33,951 nucleotides of DNA, taken from Bryobacteraceae bacterium (lineage in GTDB: Bacteria > Acidobacteriota > Terriglobia > Bryobacterales > Bryobacteraceae). The position numbers and the translations under genes are program-made. Each line of letters starts with the position of its first letter. The stretch's first letter is position 1. Shown piece after piece: positions 27,464 through 33,951 of the stretch. The notes beneath the pieces were generated by a model. That model did not search any database. It had not been told where the DNA came from and saw only the letters and a list, made by a program, of their open reading frames with translations. Location: NCBI GenBank assembly GCA_017883415.1, contig JADGNR010000006.1, positions 1 through 33,951 of the forward strand. The letters are read 5' to 3'.

Positions 27464-27495
27464 GGCCCCCCGGCTTGGCAAAGCGCCGGGGGGCC
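27464..27495 (-). terminator. Perfect GC-rich stem-loop between oxidase and cusB genes
   Basis: GGCCCCCCGGC (27464-27474) and GCCGGGGGGCC (27485-27495) form a perfect 11-bp stem with a 10-nt loop, 28 nt after the oxidase stop. There is no U-tract on the minus strand afterwards, so it may act as an mRNA stabiliser or partial terminator within the operon rather than a strong stop. Confidence 0.5.
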
Positions 27496-27523
27496 GTCGA
27501 ACGGGTCGATCCAGCCCGAGGAG

Positions 27524-29656
27524 TTACGGCACGATCGACCAGCCGAACATCATGGCGTGGTCTTCATGGGCCAGGTTGTGGCAGTGAGCGACATACGGAC
27601 CCACAAAGTCGCGGAATCCGCGGTAAATGAGCACGGACTCGTTCGGATCGAGCGCGACCAGGTCTTCCATCGAGATGTCATCCGGATGCCCCTTCGCGTC
27701 GGGAGGCCTGTTGCCCTGACGGAAGACACCATTCCGCGCGACGGTCTGGTGCTCCTCCATGTGCAGGTGGAACGGATGGACCCAGCCGCCGCCGCCGTTC
27801 TTGATTTCCCAAACCGCGAAGCTGTTCTTCTTCGGGTTGGCCAAGGACACGGTGGGGTCGAAGGGCCGTCCGTTGACCATCCACTCCAGTTCGGGGTTGG
27901 TGCTGGAACCGCCGCGCTGCACCTCGAACACCGGATGATTCGGAATCAGGGCTTCGATCTGGGCAGCGGGGTACGGCGGTAGTTCGCGCAACACCGGCGG
28001 GATCGTGCTGTTATCCACGGCGTTGTCGCCGATGACGAACTTCATGACCGGCACCTTGTAGGCCGGATCGAGCGCGAAGCGGCTCGAGTTGGTCCACATA
28101 CGGCCGTCCGGCATCTTCATGATGTTAGTCAGGTAGATGACGTCGCCCTTCCTGGTGGGTGACCCGTCCATATACTTAGAGAAGTCGACCACGATCTCCC
28201 GGCGCTTGGCCGGCCACACTTCAATCGAGTCGCGCACGATCGGACTGCTGAGCAGGCCGCCATCGACGGCGATCTCGGTGAACCTCATGCACTGCTGCCC
28301 GTCGAGGATGCGGTACTGTCCCTGCAACTCCGTATCCTGGTAATTAAGAGACGCCGCCGACTTCGGGCCGCCGGTCGAGGACATGAGCTTGAATTCGTAG
28401 ATCCGCGAGATGGAACAATCCAGCATGCGGAAACGATACTTGCGCCGCTTCACCTCGAGCATCGGGTACGCCGCCCCGTTCACGGTAAACACATCGCCCA
28501 CGAACCCGTGGTTCGGGAAGTGACGGAAGTAGGTCTTGCCCCACCATTCGGGGTGGATGGCAGGATCCCCGGAGAGTGGGTACTGGCCGTCGTGGAAATC
28601 GTGGTGGACGGTCACGCCGTCGTCCAGCCGGCAATCGTAGAAGCCCAGCGGGATGTCGTACTCGACCGAAAAGGTGCCGTCCGGGTTGTTGGTCCTGACG
28701 CCTGGCAGATGGAGTTTGCTGGTCGTCTCGTTCCCGTCATCGACGCCGGGTTCGTAAATGGGATAAAGCCCCACCATCCCCTTGTAGACATTGGCCCCGG
28801 TAAAGTCCATCTTGTGGTCGTGGAACCAGAAGAACGACTGACACTCCCTGGAGTCGCCACCAGCGGGCCAGTTGAGATAGAGGTTATCGCACCATTCCCC
28901 CGGCTGGTAGGCCTGCGGCCGGAAGTGCGGGTTGCCGTCGCTCTCCGGCGCCGTGTGGCCGTTGTGCAGGTGGGTCAGGAAGGTGTAGTCCGGAGCCCCG
29001 AAATCCTGGCGGTCCAGATTGTAGGGATTCTCGTCCAGGTGGTTTTCGAAGCGGACCAGGCACGGCTTCCCGTACTCGGCATTGATGCGGGTGCCGGTCG
29101 GAGGCAGTCCGTTGAAACCATAAACGGTGCTCTGCGGCAGGCTGCGTATCGTGCCCGCCGGGTAGGCCCTCTTGCTTTCATCGAAGGACTGCGTGGCCAG
29201 GCCGTGTGTGTCCATGGGCATCACCTTCAACGAGGTGAAGCTGGCCGGGCGAACCTGCAATTTGATCTGGTAGACCAGTGGGTCCGGAGAGCCAATTGTC
29301 GACGGCCAGATCTGGTGGGAGGCCGTCCCGTCCGAGCACTGCTGTCCGACGCCCGGTCCCGGGGGCTGGCTCCAGGTGCTGTATTCGCTCTTCGACACCG
29401 GGGCCAACACTTTCGGGATGGGTAACGGATCGGTGAACGCCGAGCCGACGACCTTGCCACTGCTGTTGACGCCGCTTCCTCCGATGAGCGGACTGATGGG
29501 AAAGACCTCGGTATAGATGTTGCCACCGCCGCCGCCACCGCCGCCAGTGTCTTGTCCGAACGTTAAATTGGGGCTGAGCAGCCCCAGACCGCCGGCCGAG
29601 ATTCCTAATTTCAGCAAGTCCCGCCGGTTTAGCTTGAGCGCGTTTTGATTATTCAT
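27524..29656 (-). CDS. Tat-exported multicopper oxidase
   Basis: 710 residues. The Tat leader has NRRDLLKLG (Arg11-Arg12) and a hydrophobic core ending near FGQD, followed by a Gly-rich linker. All four copper motifs are present: THLHNGH, FWFHDHKMD, HPFHLHMEEHQ and HCHNLAHEDHAMM (His691-Cys692-His693, His697, axial Met702). This binds one type-1 and a type-2/3 copper cluster, coupling oxidation of Cu+, Mn2+ or phenols to O2 reduction. Next to cusB-cusA it most likely detoxifies periplasmic Cu(I), like CueO, though it is larger and closer in layout to CotA/phenoxazinone-synthase-type oxidases. No Met-rich insert as in CueO was seen. It is the first gene of the metal cluster. Confidence 0.92.
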   Translation of the reverse strand: MNNQNALKLNRRDLLKLGISAGGLGLLSPNLTFGQDTGGGGGGGGNIYTEVFPISPLIGGSGVNSSGKVVGSAFTDPLPIPKVLAPVSKSEYSTWSQPPGPGVGQQCSDGTASHQIWPSTIGSPDPLVYQIKLQVRPASFTSLKVMPMDTHGLATQSFDESKRAYPAGTIRSLPQSTVYGFNGLPPTGTRINAEYGKPCLVRFENHLDENPYNLDRQDFGAPDYTFLTHLHNGHTAPESDGNPHFRPQAYQPGEWCDNLYLNWPAGGDSRECQSFFWFHDHKMDFTGANVYKGMVGLYPIYEPGVDDGNETTSKLHLPGVRTNNPDGTFSVEYDIPLGFYDCRLDDGVTVHHDFHDGQYPLSGDPAIHPEWWGKTYFRHFPNHGFVGDVFTVNGAAYPMLEVKRRKYRFRMLDCSISRIYEFKLMSSTGGPKSAASLNYQDTELQGQYRILDGQQCMRFTEIAVDGGLLSSPIVRDSIEVWPAKRREIVVDFSKYMDGSPTRKGDVIYLTNIMKMPDGRMWTNSSRFALDPAYKVPVMKFVIGDNAVDNSTIPPVLRELPPYPAAQIEALIPNHPVFEVQRGGSSTNPELEWMVNGRPFDPTVSLANPKKNSFAVWEIKNGGGGWVHPFHLHMEEHQTVARNGVFRQGNRPPDAKGHPDDISMEDLVALDPNESVLIYRGFRDFVGPYVAHCHNLAHEDHAMMFGWSIVP

Positions 29657-30309
29657 TCCAGTCGTCTCGCCTTCTGCTCTAGTCTGTTATGGGGTTACCA
29701 TCTGTCTTCTCCCGCTGGGCGGCCGGCACTCCGGTGTTCCTAGCGAGAACCTTCATCATTTCCTTAGGTGCCTTGTGCCACCGCAACCAGCGCCAGCCCA
29801 ACGAAGAACCAGCCCAAGGACTACAAAGATAATAGGAGCGATTTACCTTGTATAGGTAACTGCAAGCCGTCATACAGCGCGTCCTTTACCGGCAGGTCCA
29901 GCTAGGTCCCAACCAAGGGTTTCCGCTTGGGCCGGCGATGCTTCACATCTTTGGACCTTTTTATCCTTTATCGTGATGCGATTCGGTGGCATTTGTGCCG
30001 CTCCCGGAATGGGGGCTGGGCCACCCATTCCCTGGTTCTTCGATCAATGATTGTATAGCACCTCACAACGGGCTAACATCCGTAAAGACCGGGCATTCAG
30101 TAGCGTAGAAATACGGTACTCCCTAGCCCGAAATTGCTAGCCAGCCACGCCGAGTCTCCCGCTGTGGAGATCGCGCCGCTTGGCCCTGGGCTGAAAGGCC
30201 CACACCGAATAGCAGTACTGGTACTTGATGGGTGTAACCTGGGATGCCAGAAAGGCGGCCACGCGAGGACCCGGGCGGCGCCCCCCGCCCACCCCACAAA
30301 CGCGAGTCT
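29657..30309. other. Long non-coding stretch upstream of the oxidase
   Basis: 653 bp without a convincing gene. It holds the candidate oxidase promoter (29829-29859) and an 8-bp hairpin GGAATGGG/CCCATTCC (30006-30031, 10-nt loop). It also holds a 20-bp segment (30241-30260) that matches the DUF4214 gene end at 32644-32663 in 18 of 20 positions. A 64-codon minus-strand frame at 29679-29873 is not supported as a gene. Confidence 0.6.
29829..29859 (-). promoter_or_regulatory. Candidate oxidase-cusBA promoter with 17-bp palindrome
   Basis: On the minus strand TTACCT (29854-29859) and TATTAT (29829-29834) are separated by 19 bp, the stretched spacing used by MerR/CueR-type promoters. TTACCT-N5-AGGTAA (29843-29859) is a perfect dyad. 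However, it overlaps the -35 rather than lying centred between the elements, so the match to MerR promoters is partial. It lies about 175 bp before the oxidase start. Confidence 0.35.
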
Positions 30310-31122
30310 CTAGAACCGGGCGGCGTACTCCGGGGATGATAGGAAGGCGCTAACAAGGTCGCTCAGCGGCGTGCCGGACTGCAATCGAGCGGTCCAGCGC
30401 TCCATGCCTGCGGCATCGCCCGACCGCCGCAGGAACGCCAGGAAGGCCAGATTCGCGTTCACCCGGTTGTCGATCAGCATGTCGAATTCCTGGCTGGTGA
30501 GCACCTGCTGGAACACTTCGGCGCGCGCCTGGCCCCGATCCAGCTTCGCCCGCAAGGAATCAACTTCCTCGGCATTCGGTCCTCTGCGTAGCAGGCTGTG
30601 AAAGAGCGTCTCCAGGAAGACGGCATCGCTCATGCTCTGGGGATACGCCGCGGCATATTCCGGCGTCCGCAGGAAACCCGCGAGCACCGTTTCCTCCATG
30701 ATGCCGGCCCGCATCAGTTTCAAGATCTGGGACCAGCCGGTGAAGTCCGGATCGCGCCGCATGATGGTCAGGTAGCACTTCACCACGTAAGCGGCGTTGT
30801 CGCGGAACTCCGGGGCTTGAAACAGCTCCGTGACGACCCCCGCACGTGTGGATTTGTCCGTATTGAGCGCAGACAGGTAACCTTCCACTTCGCTGGCGCT
30901 GACCGCGCGGCCATAAAGGTCCTGGAACAAGCGATTCAAGAGGATGTCGTCGGCCACCACGGCGCGGCCTCCGGCTGGGACCACGCGCAGCGCGCTCCCC
31001 CCGGCCGTGTCGTCCGCCGCGAAGGCAGTCTTGGCGGCGCTGGCCGGGATCGGGCCAGCCGCCCGGAGCGATCCTGAAGCTACGAAAACGCTGAGCGCGA
31101 ATATCAACTGCAAGTTCTTCAT
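30310..31122 (-). CDS. Exported DUF4214-family protein, copy A
   Basis: 270 residues with a signal peptide (MKNLQLIFALSVFVASGSLRAAG). The mature part is four tandem helical units of about 47-50 residues, each of the form VxxLYxxLxxRxPDxxGxxxWxxxLxxGxxxxxVxxxFLxSPEF. Examples are LFQDLYGRAVSASEVEGYL, CYLTIMRRDPDFTGWSQIL, LFHSLLRRGPNAEEVDSL and AFLRRSGDAAGMERW with the end SPEYAARF. DUF4214 is distantly related to the phycobilisome-linker fold and occurs in secreted and surface proteins, with no settled function. Closely similar to copy B at 32621-33424, with the same leader sequence before it. Confidence 0.82.
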   Translation of the reverse strand: MKNLQLIFALSVFVASGSLRAAGPIPASAAKTAFAADDTAGGSALRVVPAGGRAVVADDILLNRLFQDLYGRAVSASEVEGYLSALNTDKSTRAGVVTELFQAPEFRDNAAYVVKCYLTIMRRDPDFTGWSQILKLMRAGIMEETVLAGFLRTPEYAAAYPQSMSDAVFLETLFHSLLRRGPNAEEVDSLRAKLDRGQARAEVFQQVLTSQEFDMLIDNRVNANLAFLAFLRRSGDAAGMERWTARLQSGTPLSDLVSAFLSSPEYAARF

Positions 31123-31238
31123 GCTCGTCCTTGCCTCACGGGCCGCGTTGGAGCGGCGCTGTTAGACACTTTGCCAGGGGGCGTGGGCCCACAGGAGGAG
31201 CCCAAATAGGATCTGTCAGAGCATGCCTATACCGTTAA
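31123..31238 (-). promoter_or_regulatory. Conserved leader of DUF4214 copy A
   Basis: Shares three blocks with the leader of copy B at nearly the same distances from the ATG. The first is TTAACGGTATAGGC (31225-31238, 103 nt upstream) and the second CCCTGGCAAAGT (31168-31179, 46 nt). The third is a GCCGC/GCGGC hairpin (31142-31157, 20 nt) followed by a TGAGGC element. TATAGG inside the first block could be a -10 box. Sequence between the blocks is not conserved, which argues for function rather than recent duplication. Confidence 0.55.
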
Positions 31239-31668
31239 TACGATTAGGCCTTAAGGGGATTTCGCGGTATGGAATCGTTGCTTATACGGCGGCACCAACG
31301 TTGCGGTGGCGTGAGGCGCCGAATCAGGCGCCCTACTCGCACTGGCCCGGGTGGGGCGGCAAGGCGCAGTCCCGGGCGATGCGATACAGCAGCAACCTGA
31401 TTTCTATTTTCATTTTCTTGCCTCTTCTGTCGCGGAAAACTTCTCGCGACTTAACCGCTAATGCACGGTGATCGCCATCGGCGACCCTGTTGCTGCCGGC
31501 AGGACCGCAACCGTAACTGGCCAAATGAGTTGTGCGAGAATGCGGCAACTACGCCAGGCTACTCCCGCTGGCGGAAACGCGAGACGGCTGCGGAAAATGC
31601 AGGTCTTGGCACGGAATGAGCAGGTTTTGCAGCGCCACCGCCCCGGCACGCGAGGCCTCCCCTGAACG

Positions 31669-31785
31669 CCCCGCCAGAAATGCGCCCACCAGGCCGCTCA
31701 CCGGCACGCCGGACTGCAAGGCGGCGGTCCAGCGCTCGATGCCCGCGGCATCGCAGCACGACCAAGGCGCCAAGGCCTTGAACAG
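31669..31785 (-). pseudogene. Decayed DUF4214 3'-end fragment
   Basis: The minus strand encodes DAAGIERWTAALQSGVPVSGLVGAFLAG (31669-31752), matching the end of copies A and B (DAAGMERWTARLQSG, LQSGVPVSDLVGAFLAS). Similarity continues weakly to about 31785. The left part resembles copy B and the right part copy A, so it is a separate paralog relic. It stands between the copy A leader and the PEP-CTERM gene. The rest of 31239-31956 shows no gene. Confidence 0.75.
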
Positions 31786-31836
31786 GAGGCCCATATCCTA
31801 AAAGGTGCTCTCTTTTCCTCGTGGCTGCAAACGTCT

Positions 31837-31869
31837 GGGGTATAAGGAGTTTAACATGTTAAATACCCC
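31837..31869. promoter_or_regulatory. Nested inverted repeats upstream of the PEP-CTERM gene
   Basis: A perfect 14-bp palindrome TTTAACATGTTAAA (31850-31863) is enclosed by GGGGTAT (31837-31843) and ATACCCC (31863-31869). It lies about 88 bp before the ATG at 31957 and is AT-rich compared with its surroundings, which fits an operator for a dimeric repressor or activator. No regulator gene is nearby. Confidence 0.45.
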
Positions 31870-31956
31870 TTTTAGCGGCGCGTTCTTACGCTTATCGCGA
31901 GTAGAGTGAATCGAGCAAAGGCGGACCGGCGGTGTCGATCCGCGAATGGAGGACTC

Positions 31957-32571
31957 ATGTTACGCTACGCTTCGATTGTACTGGCTCTTTCGCTATGCAG
32001 CGGGCCGCTACGCGCCAACTCGCTAGTGGTCAACGGCAGTTTTGAGGATCCCGCGTCGAATGGATCCCCATCTCTCGGCCTTGGTTCCACGTATCTGACC
32101 GGCTGGACTGTTATAGATGCTGAAATCGCCCAACTCCGCAACGTCGATTTCCCATTATTATTTCCTTCCGACGGCACCTACTCGCTGGATCTCACCGGCT
32201 ACCACGACGGTACACCCTGGGGCGGTGTCGAACAAATCATCGCCACGATTCTCGGCGCTACCTATGCTATCCACTTCGATACTAGAGGCACCACCGCTGT
32301 GACCGTCTCGGCCGGCGACCTCCATGCCGTCGGGTCAGGCACCGGCCAAGACTGGACCACCTACAACGGGTTTTTCACTGCCCTGGACAGTTCCACAACA
32401 ATCTCGCTTATCGGCCTGACCGGCGGGAACTACATCGGCCTGGACAACGTCATCGTCAACCTGGATCACTTGGCCAGCACCGTTCCCGAACCGGGCACGA
32501 TTTGGATGATTGCCAGCGGCTTGGTGCTGGCTGGGCTTGGTCGTGTTCGCAGATTTCCTGCGCGGCGCTGA
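31957..32571 (+). CDS. PEP-CTERM-anchored choice-of-anchor C/DUF642-like protein
   Basis: 204 residues from ATG 31957, preceded by TGGAGGA. Signal peptide MLRYASIVLALSLCSGPLRA, then a beta-sandwich domain: NSLVVNGSFEDPASNG, LTGWTVIDAEI, DGTYSLDLTGYHDG, GGVEQIIATILGATYAIHFD and IGLDNVIVNLD, the pattern of DUF642/choice-of-anchor C proteins, often carbohydrate-binding. The C-terminus VPEPGTIWMIASGLVLAGLGRVRRF is a complete PEP-CTERM sorting signal: the VPEP motif, a hydrophobic helix and a basic tail. It implies processing by an exosortase elsewhere in the genome and export to the surface or EPS. It lies between DUF4214 relics and copy B, on the opposite strand. Confidence 0.88.
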   Translation: MLRYASIVLALSLCSGPLRANSLVVNGSFEDPASNGSPSLGLGSTYLTGWTVIDAEIAQLRNVDFPLLFPSDGTYSLDLTGYHDGTPWGGVEQIIATILGATYAIHFDTRGTTAVTVSAGDLHAVGSGTGQDWTTYNGFFTALDSSTTISLIGLTGGNYIGLDNVIVNLDHLASTVPEPGTIWMIASGLVLAGLGRVRRFPARR

Positions 32572-32620
32572 TCTGGTTGAAGGGCGAACACCGCTGGCGG
32601 GCGCGGGCTTGAGCGGCAGA

Positions 32621-33424
32621 CTAGTACCTGGCGGCGTACCCCGGGGATGCCAGAAACGCGCCCACCAGATCGCTCACCGGCACGCCGGACTGCAAAGCCG
32701 CCGTCCAGCGCTCCAGGCCGGCGGAATCGCCGCCCCGCTGCAGGAAGGCTAGGAAGGCCAGATTCGCGTTCACCCGGGCGGCGATGTGCGCATCGAACTC
32801 GGGGCTGGTGAGCATGCCCTGCAGCACTTCGGCGCGCGAACCGCCCTGGTCCAGCTTCGAGCGCAAGGAATCCACTTCCTCGGCATTCGGTTCCCGCCCC
32901 ACCAGGTTGTGATACACCGCCTCCAGGAAAGCCGCATCGCTCATGCTCGCCGGATACGCCGCGGCATATTCCGGGGTGCGCAGGAAAGCCGCGAGCACGG
33001 TGTCTTCCATGGTGCCGGCGCGCATCAACTTGGAGATCTGCGCCCAGCCGGTGAAGTCCGGGTCGCGCCGCATGAGGGTCAGGTAGCACTTCACCACGTA
33101 GCCGGCGCTGTCGCGGAATTCCGGGGCGTTAAACAGCGCGGCGACGATCTCCGCGCGTGAGGTGGTGCCGGCATGGAGCTCGGCCAGGTGGCTTTCCACC
33201 TCGCTGGCGATGGGAGAGCGGCCATAGAGGTCCTGAAAGACCCGGCTCAGGAAGACGTCGTCGGCCACGCCGGCGCGGGTGCGCCCGCCAGCCACGGCGG
33301 TTCCATGGGTGGGAACGTTCGCTGCAACGGCGGTCTCGATGCTGCTCTCGTTCGCACCGGCCGCCAAAAGGGATCCGGAAGCTACGAAGAAGGCGACCGC
33401 GGTGATCAGCTGGAAGTTTTTCAT
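32621..33424 (-). CDS. Exported DUF4214-family protein, copy B
   Basis: 267 residues from ATG 33424, the start that aligns with copy A (MKNFQLITAVAFFVASGSLLAAG); an upstream in-frame ATG at 33469 falls inside the conserved leader block and is rejected. Four helical units are visible at about residues 58-104, 108-155, 166-212 and 220-267, ending in NAPEF, RTPEY, TSPEF and ASPGY. The segment YVVKCYLTLMRRDPDFTGWAQI is nearly identical to copy A, whereas the linker after the signal peptide (22-55) is variable. This suggests a conserved scaffold with a changing N-terminal spacer. Function unknown; extracytoplasmic scaffolding or adhesion is a guess. Confidence 0.83.
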   Translation of the reverse strand: MKNFQLITAVAFFVASGSLLAAGANESSIETAVAANVPTHGTAVAGGRTRAGVADDVFLSRVFQDLYGRSPIASEVESHLAELHAGTTSRAEIVAALFNAPEFRDSAGYVVKCYLTLMRRDPDFTGWAQISKLMRAGTMEDTVLAAFLRTPEYAAAYPASMSDAAFLEAVYHNLVGREPNAEEVDSLRSKLDQGGSRAEVLQGMLTSPEFDAHIAARVNANLAFLAFLQRGGDSAGLERWTAALQSGVPVSDLVGAFLASPGYAARY

Positions 33425-33541
33425 TCCCGTCTTGGCCTCATGGGGCCGCCCTTCAGCGGCTCTGTACAACTTTGCCAGGGTGGCGGGGCCAAGAAGTTAT
33501 GGAAATGTGAAGGAAATGTAAAAACGAGCCTATACCGTTAA
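33425..33541 (-). promoter_or_regulatory. Conserved leader of DUF4214 copy B
   Basis: Carries TTAACGGTATAGGC (33528-33541), CCCTGGCAAAGT (33469-33480) and a GCCGC/GCGGC hairpin (33445-33460) at 104, 45 and 21 nt from the ATG, matching copy A within one nucleotide. The remaining gap to 33649 holds no gene. Confidence 0.55.
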
Positions 33542-33649
33542 AACAATAGGACCTTGCGGGTTTCCACGGTCTATATTCCGTGTTACTACGGTGTGGGGCG
33601 GACCCCGGTCCGCGCGGGTCCCCCTGGACCCGCTCCCCGCTCGAAGGAC

Positions 33650-33951
33650 TCAGAACCGGGAGACGTACCCCGGAGAGGCAACGAAGGCGCCCACCAGGTC
33701 GCTCACCGGTGTGCCGGACTGCAGAGCCGCGGTCCAGCGCTCCAGGCCGGCGGAATCGCCGCCGCGCCGCAGGAACGCCAGGAAGGCCAGATTCGCGTTC
33801 ACCCGGGCGGCGATGTGCGCATCGAACTCGGGGCTGGTGAGCACGCCCTGCAATACTTCGCCGCGCGCCCCGCCCTGGTCCAGCTTCGAGCGCAGGGAAT
33901 CCACTTCCTCGGCATTCGGTTCCCGGCCCAGCAGGTTGTGATAGACCGCTT
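33650..33951 (-). CDS. DUF4214-family protein, copy C, 5' part outside window
   Basis: The frame is open to the right edge, and the visible 100 residues cover the last two helical units: AVYHNLLGREPNAEEVDSL, LTSPEFDAHIAARVNANLAFLAFLRRGG, DSAGLERWTAALQSGTPVSDLVGAFVASPGYVSRF. It is closer to copy B than to copy A, including the identical FDAHIAARVNANLAFLAFL. It shows that the array of same-strand DUF4214 genes continues beyond the window. The start, leader and N-terminus cannot be judged. Confidence 0.82.
   Translation of the reverse strand, partial: AVYHNLLGREPNAEEVDSLRSKLDQGGARGEVLQGVLTSPEFDAHIAARVNANLAFLAFLRRGGDSAGLERWTAALQSGTPVSDLVGAFVASPGYVSRF

Noticed and set aside
29679-29873. 64-codon minus-strand ORF just before the oxidase
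   Set aside because: No ribosome site, no recognisable motif, and it overlaps the candidate promoter elements.
31123-31290. Possible c-di-GMP (GEMM) riboswitch in the DUF4214 leader because of GGCAAAG and GCAAGGACG
   Set aside because: The second conserved ACGCAAAGCC-like segment and the paired stem layout of GEMM are absent; only a generic conserved leader is claimed.

Overview
The window is high-GC bacterial chromosome. The mix of genes suggests an Acidobacteriota soil bacterium of the Bryobacterales/Solibacter type: a zinc-dependent metalloprotease with HEVGHTLGLGHN, secreted esterases and peptidases, several TIM-barrel sugar isomerases, multi-copy DUF4214 proteins, a PEP-CTERM protein and a CusA/CusB/multicopper oxidase cluster. 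This placement is inferred from gene content; no rRNA or tRNA is present to confirm it.

Positions 1-11160 hold a cupin fragment and tsaB sharing a terminator hairpin, then a DUF5060/DUF4038-type glycosidase-like gene overlapping tsaB. Next come a nucleotide-sugar epimerase-like gene, a VTT/DedA-like membrane protein, an L-rhamnose isomerase-like gene divergent from ferrochelatase (hemH), a small unknown ORF, and a two-gene unit of secreted metalloprotease and serine hydrolase. Positions 11163-13830 are a tightly overlapping folD-coaE-htrA-like operon. Positions 13979-21298 carry a secreted esterase, two sugar phosphate isomerase/epimerase proteins, a GNAT acetyltransferase, an S10-type carboxypeptidase, a redoxin and a short-chain dehydrogenase. 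Together these suggest a heterotroph that degrades polymers, peptides and sugars outside the cytoplasm.

Positions 21343-22741 are a small accessory island of lower GC: an HNH-like protein and a DUF433/DUF5615 toxin-antitoxin-like pair. Positions 22652-29656 (minus strand) form a copper/silver resistance cluster: multicopper oxidase, CusB-like adaptor with metal-binding domains at both ends, and CusA-like RND pump. No outer-membrane channel or regulator gene is visible. Positions 30310-33951 hold two complete genes and one cut-off gene of the DUF4214 family, at least one decayed copy, and a PEP-CTERM (choice-of-anchor C/DUF642-like) protein between them. The two complete DUF4214 genes share a conserved 5' leader with fixed spacing.

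The most unusual pattern is repeated. Plus-strand accessory genes lie between the intact 3' end of a minus-strand gene and a second, decayed copy of that same 3' end. This is seen for the VTT gene at rhaI, for the HNH/DUF433/DUF5615 island at cusA, and less cleanly for the PEP-CTERM gene at DUF4214. It looks like a signature of insertion or rearrangement at gene ends and deserves comparative checking.
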